A DNA stretch of 5,361 nt from Balneolaceae bacterium. GTDB taxonomy: Bacteria > Bacteroidota > Rhodothermia > Balneolales > Balneolaceae. The notes beneath the pieces are model-generated. The model was given only the letters and a program-made list of their open reading frames with translations. It did not search any database and was not told the origin of the DNA. Below are positions 1-4,943 of this stretch, piece after piece. How positions within the stretch are numbered: position 1 is the stretch's first letter; every line of letters begins with the position of its first letter. Made by a program: the position numbers and the translations under genes. The stretch spans positions 1 through 5,361 of the forward strand of contig SKZL01000080.1 in NCBI GenBank assembly GCA_007127395.1, in the 5' to 3' direction.

Positions 1-794
1 AGTGAATAACGAATCGCCTGATCCATTGTAATACCGGTAGAAAACAGATTATTTCGACCGGTTAGTTTCATTGCGATGACTCCCACGCCTTTCTCTGAAG
101 CTGCCTTTATGAAATCACGGGTCTCTTTCGGTGATTGATTCATGGACATACCTGCTGCATTGATCGTCAGAAAAACACAATCCAGGTCATATCGCTCCAG
201 GGCTTCTGTCAGAACAGCTGTTGAGTGACTGCTGATGCCGCTATGCCCTATTTTTCCTCTATCTCTCAGCTCCTCAAGAGCAAGTATAGCTCCGGTATCT
301 CTGTCGAGAATCGTGTCGAGAGTCTCCAGATCATTGATGTAATGCATTAGGTAGAGGTCGAGATAATCTGTTTGAAGCCGTTTACAGCTATTTGCAAAAT
401 TTTCCTCAATCAGGTTTTCACGATTTCGATTGAAGGTCTTTGTTGTGAGAAACACCTCATCCCGCCGGTGTTTCATCACTTCACCGATATAGGTTTCACT
501 GATTCCGCTACCATAAACCTCTGAGGTATCGATATAATTAATCCCCAGATCAAGTGCATGATTGATGATTTCAACAGATTCATTCAGTTTGTCGGGTTGT
601 TCAATTGTACTTTGTCCACCCAGACTTATGATCGTCACATCAAATCCGGTTTTCCCCAGAGGCCGTTTGGGAATTGGCATTTGAGCAAGATCATTCGCAT
701 TCGCCGTAAAAGGGTTGGTTGTCTTGAGCAGTGATGCACCCAGTGTTGTTGCAGTGAGTTTTTTTAAGAAATCTCTTCTGTCGATATTCGTCAT
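1..794 (-). CDS. Tat-exported aldo/keto reductase (3' end outside window)
   Basis: The first 264 residues are visible and the C-terminus lies beyond the window edge. The start is ATG at 794-792, with a good Shine-Dalgarno site (GGGAGG) 8 nt upstream. The N-terminus (MTNIDRRDFLKKLTATTLGA) carries a twin-arginine motif and a short hydrophobic stretch, so export by the Tat pathway is likely. The reductase domain starts near residue 42 (PKRPLGKTGFDV). The AKR catalytic tetrad is intact: Asp89 and Tyr94 in YIDTSEVYG, Lys119 in LTTKTF and His151 in LYLMHY. The family reduces carbonyls with NAD(P)H in a TIM barrel. The substrate cannot be told from sequence. Tat export fits a protein that folds around its cofactor before leaving the cytoplasm. 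The downstream segment GVGVIAMK and the D/S-rich loops are typical of the family. It is transcribed in the same direction as the upstream receptor gene but separated by about 275 bp, so it is probably an independent unit. Confidence 0.9.
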   Translation of the reverse strand, partial: MTNIDRRDFLKKLTATTLGASLLKTTNPFTANANDLAQMPIPKRPLGKTGFDVTIISLGGQSTIEQPDKLNESVEIINHALDLGINYIDTSEVYGSGISETYIGEVMKHRRDEVFLTTKTFNRNRENLIEENFANSCKRLQTDYLDLYLMHYINDLETLDTILDRDTGAILALEELRDRGKIGHSGISSHSTAVLTEALERYDLDCVFLTINAAGMSMNQSPKETRDFIKAASEKGVGVIAMKLTGRNNLFSTGITMDQAIRYS

Positions 795-802
795 ACGGAA
801 AA

Positions 803-808
803 CCTCCC
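803..808 (-). promoter_or_regulatory. Ribosome binding site of the aldo/keto reductase
   Basis: On the minus strand GGGAGG lies 8 nt before the ATG at 794. It fixes the start codon that gives an intact twin-arginine signal. It is the only strong Shine-Dalgarno site next to a gene start here. The receptor and the three plus-strand genes have A-rich or otherwise non-SD upstream sequence. Confidence 0.75.
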
Positions 809-910
809 GAAAATTTGATTAAAGTGCGTTTACTTTCAATATAAAAAACGAAACGCCCTATTTCAGAATTTTCGATCTATTTATCTTTTACTGTGGTATG
901 GGTATCTCCT

Positions 911-1023
911 TAATGTGACATTTAACGTCATGCTGAGCCTTTCGTCAGCCTCAAGACAGGCGCAATGAGGAGCAGAGCGACGAATGAAGTCGCTCATCTT
1001 TTGCACCCCGGCAGATGTCGGGG
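911..1023. repeat. Degenerate dispersed-repeat-like intergenic element with hairpins
   Basis: This is most of the 275-bp gap between the two minus-strand genes, and no credible gene is seen in it. It contains three inverted repeats. GCTGA/TCAGC lies at 932-936/945-949. GAGCGAC/GTCGCTC lies at 975-981/989-995 with a 7-nt loop. A GC-rich stem of 7 pairs (one G-T) closes a 4-nt loop at 1006-1023. The wording CGTCATGCTGAGCC followed by CATCTTTTGCACCCCGGCAG resembles intergenic elements that recur in Bacteroidota/Balneolota genomes, judged from memory. No second copy of the whole element is in this window, so repeat status is inference. No T-tract follows the strongest hairpin on either strand, so it is not a textbook terminator. 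Confidence 0.45.
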
Positions 1024-1024
1024 A

Positions 1025-1071
1025 AATATTTCAGGGTTTTTAAAGCCTCCTTTTAAAGATCGTGAAATATT
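1025..1071 (-). terminator. Possible 3'-end hairpin of the receptor gene
   Basis: A perfect 9-bp inverted repeat, AATATTTCA (1025-1033) and TGAAATATT (1063-1071), flanks a 29-nt interval and overlaps the receptor stop codon (1070-1072). The interval itself contains two TTTAAA palindromes and an AGG/CCT pair. The stem is AT-rich with a large loop and no run of T follows it, so termination or mRNA 3'-end protection is only a guess. Confidence 0.3.
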
Positions 1072-2977
1072 AAAAATTCAATCGAACACCACCTTTAACG
1101 GACATTCCCGCTGTATTGAATCCGTAAATTTCTGTAAAGTCGGTATCGAACAGATTTCGGATGTCCGTAAAGAGAGTCGCCTGATTGTTGAACAGGCTGT
1201 ATCCGGCATAGAGATTGACCAGTGTATATGAATCCAAAGAGACCTCTTCTTGTCCAAAGGTATCCGGGTTAAAGAAGAGATCTGATCTTTCACCGTTGAA
1301 CTCACCGTCGATTCGAAGTACAAAATTATCGGAAATGTTCAACAAGATATTGGCTCCCAAACTGTGAGTTGGTTTGCGTATGAGGTTATCACTACTCACT
1401 TGATTGCCACTCTCATCCAATGTCAACAGATCTCCGGTCACATAGTTGTAATAGGCGCCGATCCGGAAATGGTTACTCACGATCCAGTTACTGCTGAGCT
1501 CAAATCCCGAATCATTCTGCCGGTCGCGATTGATGAATCCTGAGTCAAACGTGAAAATAATCAGCTCTTCAATTTGCCGGTCAAAATAGAGCGCACTCAA
1601 TTTGAGGGATTGATCCATCAGCCATGCTTCAACTCCTCCGCTGATATACCGGCTGGTTTGTGGATTCAAATTAGGATTCGCTCCAAACGGCCCGAAAAGT
1701 TCACTCAGTGTCGGTGTTTTGAACCCGCTTGTTACCGAACCGAAAACTTTGAAATTACTTGTCAGATGATATGCCGGTGCCAGGGTGTAGGTAGTGTTAC
1801 TTCCATACTCTGAATGACTGTTGAACCGTATTCCCGCTTCAGCACTAATCCCGTTCCAATCCTTGATAAAGAGCGTGGAATAAGGGCTGGTGATTTGAGC
1901 ATCGAATCTTTCCGTATCCGTGCTTTCGGGAAGGATGGAGTTTTGATAGTTGAACCCGCCAAGTATCTGTACGGTATTGGATAAGGTATAAACTGCGAAA
2001 AGATCTGCGTTGTTGAAACGGCCTTCATAATGATCTTCACCAAACTGGCTCAAAAAGGATCTTTCTGTTTGAATGTAGTTGTATCCGCCTCGGACCCCCA
2101 GGTTATCCAAATCCCAATTAAATTGCACACCCGGGTTCACCATTTTAAGCGAAAATTCATTATCCGCATCCTGAAAAGCACCACCGTCATAATCTCCCGT
2201 GAATTTGTTGAAGTTGAAAAAAGGAGATAATGAAAATGAATGTGAGAGTTTCAAATCTGCTTTTCCATAGAAAGAATCCGTTTGAAATCCGTCATTACCG
2301 AATGTATCGGTGTTATCGGGATCCGTAGCTGCGCTAAAACCATCGCTTGAGTCACGTTTGTAATTCAGCACATAACCAATAAGGTCGTTGATGGTTCCAT
2401 TGAGTCCGGCAGAGGCTTGAAGGGAGTTGTAAGAACCGTATGAGAACTCTCCGACTCCCTGAAATGGTTGTTCTGATGGCCGGCGCGTTATGATATTCAC
2501 CACACCTGCGATTGCGTCTGATCCATAGAGGGTAGACTGACTCCCTTTCAGAATTTCGATCTGTTCCACATTATCCAGTGGAATGGATCGAAGGTCATAC
2601 GTTCCACCCGTTCCGGAAGGGTCATTGATCGCAAGTCCGTCAATTAAAATAAGTGTGTAAGAAGCGGATCCACCCTGCAGAAATAGGGACTGCGGATTTG
2701 CGGGTGAGCCGTAGGCATCGTTGACCCGTATCCCACTTTGCTGATTAAGGAGCTGGCCGATATTTCGGGTTCCGCTCTGCTCGATCTGCTGCCGGTCGAT
2801 GAGGATCACAGGCTTTGTGGTTTCACGTTGGCTAAGGGGTATTTTTGATGCGGTTATAACGATCTGATCCAGTTCCAGGGTGTCTGCTACAACTTCAGTT
2901 TGCTGTGCCTGGATAGTTGGAATAGAGGTGATGGTGTCTAGAATGACACCGAAAAGTGTAATTAGTATTTTGCTCAT
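1070..2977 (-). CDS. btuB: TonB-dependent outer-membrane receptor, BtuB-like (cobalamin uptake)
   Basis: The protein is 635 residues from ATG 2977, close to the usual BtuB length of about 600. Residues 1-24 form a signal peptide (MSKILITLFG, cleavage after Ala24 in IQAQQ). A TonB box (DQIVITA, 37-43) and a plug domain follow. The plug is recognisable by LLNQQSGIRV, TLILIDGLAIND, VEQIEILKGSQSTLYGSDA and GVVNIITRRP. About 460 residues of beta-barrel end in the Phe typical of outer-membrane proteins. The role is energy-dependent import of cobalamin or corrinoids across the outer membrane. The substrate is inferred mainly from the cobalamin riboswitch in its leader. An in-frame GTG at 3070 would add 31 residues, but these are encoded upstream of and across the terminator of the riboswitch platform and would push the signal peptide inward, so ATG 2977 is preferred. 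No periplasmic or ABC partners (btuFCD) are in the window. Confidence 0.9.
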   Translation of the reverse strand: MSKILITLFGVILDTITSIPTIQAQQTEVVADTLELDQIVITASKIPLSQRETTKPVILIDRQQIEQSGTRNIGQLLNQQSGIRVNDAYGSPANPQSLFLQGGSASYTLILIDGLAINDPSGTGGTYDLRSIPLDNVEQIEILKGSQSTLYGSDAIAGVVNIITRRPSEQPFQGVGEFSYGSYNSLQASAGLNGTINDLIGYVLNYKRDSSDGFSAATDPDNTDTFGNDGFQTDSFYGKADLKLSHSFSLSPFFNFNKFTGDYDGGAFQDADNEFSLKMVNPGVQFNWDLDNLGVRGGYNYIQTERSFLSQFGEDHYEGRFNNADLFAVYTLSNTVQILGGFNYQNSILPESTDTERFDAQITSPYSTLFIKDWNGISAEAGIRFNSHSEYGSNTTYTLAPAYHLTSNFKVFGSVTSGFKTPTLSELFGPFGANPNLNPQTSRYISGGVEAWLMDQSLKLSALYFDRQIEELIIFTFDSGFINRDRQNDSGFELSSNWIVSNHFRIGAYYNYVTGDLLTLDESGNQVSSDNLIRKPTHSLGANILLNISDNFVLRIDGEFNGERSDLFFNPDTFGQEEVSLDSYTLVNLYAGYSLFNNQATLFTDIRNLFDTDFTEIYGFNTAGMSVKGGVRLNF

Positions 2978-3038
2978 GGTTTTTAATTTTTTAAGGTTGA
3001 ACCGATGAGCTTTCGAGAAAAAATATGGGTTTGGCTTC

Positions 3039-3062
3039 AAAAAAGTGTACAAAGTGCACACT
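3039..3062 (-). terminator. Intrinsic terminator in the riboswitch expression platform
   Basis: On the minus strand AGTGTGCA, a CTT loop and TGTACACT form an 8-bp stem (one G-U pair), followed immediately by a run of T (six T in all, the first shared with the stem). It sits about 55 nt after the aptamer and about 60 nt before the ATG at 2977. This is where a B12-controlled terminator is expected. The stem is short and only moderately GC-rich. Confidence 0.65.
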
Positions 3063-3117
3063 GACGGCACATTCCCGGCCTTTCCTCCGAAAGCCTGAAC
3101 TATTCTATGAAATGCTA

Positions 3118-3306
3118 ACAGGCAGGTCTTCTGACTTACTCCCTTTCAGCAAGCCTTCCCGACCCGTCCCGACAGTTGTCGGGCTCGGGGCAGTGGCAAA
3201 GAGTTGCTGATTGTTTAAATAGAGTTTACAGCTACGGGGATAGTTCCGGAATTTCACCGGATTCCCTTTTCATCCCGGTCGGCAAGCCTTCCGGGAACCT
3301 GAAGCA
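3118..3306 (-). ncRNA. Cobalamin (B12) riboswitch
   Basis: Read on the minus strand, the leader has the conserved blocks of the cobalamin riboswitch in the right order. The 5' arm CAGGT (3301-3297) can pair with ACCTG (3127-3123). AAAAGGGAA is followed by the hairpin TCCGGTGAAATTCCGGA (3261-3245). Then come ACTATCCCCGTAGCTGTAA, GCCACTG (3197-3191), GGGAAGGC (3160-3153) and the B12 box AGTCAGAAGACCTGCC (3136-3121). Known members bind adenosylcobalamin or related forms and repress B12 import or synthesis genes. Here it precedes a BtuB-like receptor. The downstream terminator suggests control by transcription termination. A variable loop between GCCACTG and GGGAAGGC carries an extra GC-rich hairpin (3168-3183). 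Confidence 0.95.
3168..3183. repeat. CCCGACA/TGTCGGG hairpin inside the riboswitch
   Basis: The palindromic stem CCCGACAGTTGTCGGG lies in the variable loop of the aptamer. It is extended by flanking CCCG/CGGG pairing on the minus strand. It resembles the hairpin at 1006-1023 (CCCCGGCAGATGTCGGGG), so the loop may have captured a genome-wide short repeat. Confidence 0.55.
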
Positions 3307-3311
3307 ATACA

Positions 3312-3340
3312 ATGATAAGCGAGAATCGGGTTGAAATCAA
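3312..3340 (-). promoter_or_regulatory. Sigma70-like promoter of the riboswitch-receptor transcript
   Basis: On the minus strand a -35 box TTGATT (3340-3335) and a -10 box TATCAT (3317-3312) are separated by exactly 17 nt. The predicted start is around 3308-3304, right at the 5' arm of the aptamer. The same stretch also approximates the Bacteroidetes pattern TTG-N20-TATCATTG. The agreement between promoter and riboswitch 5' end makes this a good call, although only from consensus matching. Confidence 0.65.
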
Positions 3341-3390
3341 TTATATATTTTTTAGGATATTCATTTAGTCTGCTAATCTTTTAAAGATCT

Positions 3391-3476
3391 GGTTTAGGTT
3401 AATTGGAGGCATTGAAAAACACTGAAATGTTCCCATATTGAGGTTTTTCAAAGCCCCCTAATTAAAAGAGTAAACC
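3391..3476. repeat. 86-bp imperfect inverted repeat (large hairpin) in the divergent intergenic region
   Basis: The inner arms 3399-3420 (TTAATTGGAGGCATTGAAAA...) and 3443-3465 pair over 22/23 nt with two mismatches, one G-T pair and one bulge, around a 22-nt loop. Outer arms GGTTTA (3391-3396) and TAAACC (3471-3476) extend the symmetry. It lies between two divergent promoters, where no terminator is needed, and no T-tract follows on either strand. A miniature inverted-repeat element or a regulatory cruciform are the likeliest readings. No flanking target duplication was recognised. Confidence 0.6.
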
Positions 3477-3510
3477 TATTCACTGTTCACATTATATATT
3501 CATTGTTGAT

Positions 3511-3519
3511 TGTTATAAT
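3511..3519 (+). promoter_or_regulatory. Candidate extended -10 promoter of the plus-strand gene set
   Basis: TGTTATAAT contains a perfect TATAAT (3514-3519) preceded by TG-N, the extended -10 form. No good -35 box stands 16-18 nt upstream, which extended -10 promoters tolerate. The start would fall near 3526, giving a 5' leader of about 70 nt. A second AT-rich candidate, TATATT at 3557-3562, resembles a Bacteroidetes -7 box but lacks a matching TTG upstream. Confidence 0.4.
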
Positions 3520-3520
3520 G

Positions 3521-3567
3521 ATTACTGTACCTGTAATGTCGGGCTGAAATATTTTGTATATTTACAA
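3521..3567 (+). promoter_or_regulatory. Possible operator-like palindromes in the leader
   Basis: Two short inverted repeats follow the candidate -10. ATTAC/GTAAT lies at 3521-3525/3533-3537, and TTGTA-N4-TACAA at 3554-3558/3563-3567. They could bind a dimeric regulator, but short AT-rich palindromes arise by chance and no regulator is encoded here. Apart from these and the repeat at 3391-3476, nothing else is seen in the 3341-3596 gap. Confidence 0.2.
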
Positions 3568-3596
3568 CACAAATTGAACCTCCTATTACAGCCATT

Positions 3597-3893
3597 ATGA
3601 TTGCAATTAACAGTAAATTTGAAGTGAGAAACGGGATGGAGGAGGAAGTCAAGGAAGCATTCAGAAATCGCCCGGGGTTGGTTGAAAACGCGAAAGGATT
3701 TGTCCGGATGGATGTTATAAGCCCTGTGTTAAACCCCGCAGAAATTCATTTGATTACCTACTGGGATACTATTGAAGATTTTGAATATTGGCACAGTAAT
3801 CATTTGAAGGAATCTCACCAATTCATACCAAAAGGCTTGAAAATTGACCCTAAAAGCAGGGAACTGGTTCGCTACGAACATATAACAAGTTAA
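3597..3893 (+). CDS. Small ABM-fold monooxygenase, IsdG/HmoA-like (possible heme degradation)
   Basis: The product is a cytosolic protein of 98 residues, the usual size for a one-domain antibiotic-biosynthesis-monooxygenase (ABM, dimeric alpha-beta barrel) protein. It has the pattern of the heme-degrading branch: an N-terminal strand with Asn5 (MIAINSKFEVRNGME), FRNRPGLVENAKGFVRMDV, then TYWDTIEDFEYWHSNHLKESH. Asn5, Trp65 and His74 can be aligned with the Asn/Trp/His triad of IsdG. The Trp-His spacing appears one residue shorter than in IsdG. Known IsdG-type enzymes open heme to a linear tetrapyrrole and release iron. Other ABM proteins oxidise quinols or have no known activity, so the substrate is inferred. 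No Shine-Dalgarno site precedes the ATG. The stop is 1 nt from the next ATG, so it is almost certainly co-transcribed with the B12-binding sensor, which may need a bilin. Confidence 0.8.
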   Translation: MIAINSKFEVRNGMEEEVKEAFRNRPGLVENAKGFVRMDVISPVLNPAEIHLITYWDTIEDFEYWHSNHLKESHQFIPKGLKIDPKSRELVRYEHITS

Positions 3894-3894
3894 T

Positions 3895-4743
3895 ATGAAA
3901 GAACCCGTTTACCAGATAATCCAGGATAAAATTTCAGGGTTGGCAGTGCGAATCACCCAATTACAATTTGAAAAGCATCCAGAACTTCTGAAACGTTATG
4001 GTCCGGCCGGTAAAAAACGCTGTTTTGAAGATGCGGTGTTTCATCTAGAGTTTTTTATTGAAGTCCTGAAATTAGACCATCGCGATATGTATGGAAATTA
4101 CATTCTTTGGGCTGCTGCAATGTTGGGGCACAGAAATATACCGAAGTCTGATCTGAAAAATAATCTGCAATATCTTCAGCAAGCTTTATTAGAGGTTTTG
4201 GATACGGATTATTCAAAACAGATGATAGATTTTATTGAGTATGGGCGCAATAAACTGAATCAGGAAGTGACAGAGCCAACCTCATATATCACCGAGGAAA
4301 ACCCTTTTAGAGACGAGGCAAGGCGCTATCTGGAATACCTGTTGCATGGACAAAGAGAAAAAGCAAGGTCTTCTGTCCATGAATTGGTTGAAAAGGGTAC
4401 CGATATAAAAGACATTTACCACTATATTTTCCAGCCAACACAGTATGAAGTTGGACATCTCTGGCAGTGCAATAAAATTACTGTCGCCCATGAGCACTAC
4501 TGTACCGCTGCCACTCAACTGATCATGTCAGGATTATATCCACATATTTTCTCCACTCGGCGAATTGGCAAAACCATGGTAGCTTGTTCTATATCCGGAG
4601 AATTACATGAAATGGGTATCCGCATGGTCTCCGACTTCTTTGAAATAGAGGGATGGGACACCTATTATCTGGGAGCAAATATGCCTGACAGTTGGAGCAG
4701 GCTGTGGCAGATCACAAGGCCAACTTGCTTGCCATATCCGTAA
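3895..4743 (+). CDS. B12-binding sensor, photocobilin/CarH-like, N-terminal part (frameshifted)
   Basis: This frame gives 282 residues, of which about 266 are authentic. Residues 1-125 form an all-helical domain (LLKRYGPAGKKRCFEDAVFH, MYGNYILWAAAMLGHRNIP) resembling the photoglobin domain that precedes B12 domains in putative light sensors. Residues 136-218 form the helical cobalamin-capping bundle with W190-x9-E200-H201 (LWQCNKITVAHEH), the spacing known from the CarH light sensor. Residues 226 onward start the Rossmann B12 fold with E236-L-H238-E-M-G, whose His is the expected lower ligand of cobalt, and GWDTYYLGANMP. After Ser266 the frame goes wrong (WSRLWQITRP...) and stops at 4743. The missing half continues in another frame at 4692-4940. 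Unlike CarH there is no DNA-binding domain, so output is probably through the next gene. The CarH upper-face His (position 132, next to the Trp) is Gln191 here. It starts 1 nt after the monooxygenase stop. Confidence 0.85.
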   Translation: MKEPVYQIIQDKISGLAVRITQLQFEKHPELLKRYGPAGKKRCFEDAVFHLEFFIEVLKLDHRDMYGNYILWAAAMLGHRNIPKSDLKNNLQYLQQALLEVLDTDYSKQMIDFIEYGRNKLNQEVTEPTSYITEENPFRDEARRYLEYLLHGQREKARSSVHELVEKGTDIKDIYHYIFQPTQYEVGHLWQCNKITVAHEHYCTAATQLIMSGLYPHIFSTRRIGKTMVACSISGELHEMGIRMVSDFFEIEGWDTYYLGANMPDSWSRLWQITRPTCLPYP

Positions 4744-4940
4744 CACTTCCAATCCACGTGAGTAAAGCAGCTGCATTAATTAAACAGATTAAAAGCAATC
4801 CTGAACTTTCAGAACTGACAATATTGGTAGGCGGTTATCCATTTATTCAACATCCCGATTTGTGGAAAAAAATTAATGCTGACGGTTTTGCTGAAGACGC
4901 AAATCAAGCGATTATGATTGCAGAACAATTGACCAGTTAA
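4692..4940 (+). pseudogene. C-terminal half of the B12-binding domain, out of frame with its N-terminal part
   Basis: This frame supplies the rest of the Rossmann-type cobalamin fold: ADHKANLLAISVTLPIHVSK, then the loop LTILVGGYPF with the usual Gly-Gly, and INADGFAEDANQAI near the C-terminus, which is typical of B12-binding domains. It joins the upstream frame at MPDS/LEQAV. A single base lost near 4692-4694, or a loss of four bases, would explain the break and restore a protein of about 348-349 residues. The TTG at 4692 is not a believable independent start, and no Shine-Dalgarno site precedes it. The good conservation on both sides of the break favours a sequencing error or a very recent mutation over an old pseudogene. 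The stop is 3 nt before the next ATG. Confidence 0.8.
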
Positions 4941-4943
4941 GCG

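Noticed and set aside
1006..1023. GC-rich hairpin as a classical intrinsic terminator
   Set aside because: No T-run follows the stem on either strand; it fits a repeat element better.
965..1231. Open frame of 88 codons on the plus strand
   Set aside because: It spans the hairpin-rich gap and then runs antisense through the receptor C-terminus; no domain pattern or ribosome site.
2978..3070. GTG start giving a receptor of 666 residues
   Set aside because: The added 31 residues are encoded by the riboswitch leader and terminator, and the signal peptide begins at the ATG at 2977.
3391..3476. Insertion-sequence end or attachment site
   Set aside because: No transposase, integrase or clear target duplication accompanies the inverted repeat, so only a generic repeat is called.
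4282..4518. Antisense open frame within the B12-sensor gene
   Set aside because: It is a shadow of the strongly conserved B12-binding frame on the plus strand and has no recognisable protein pattern.
4686..4700. Programmed -1 ribosomal frameshift in the B12-sensor gene
   Set aside because: No slippery heptamer such as A-AAA-AAG is present at the junction, and the family is normally encoded in one frame.
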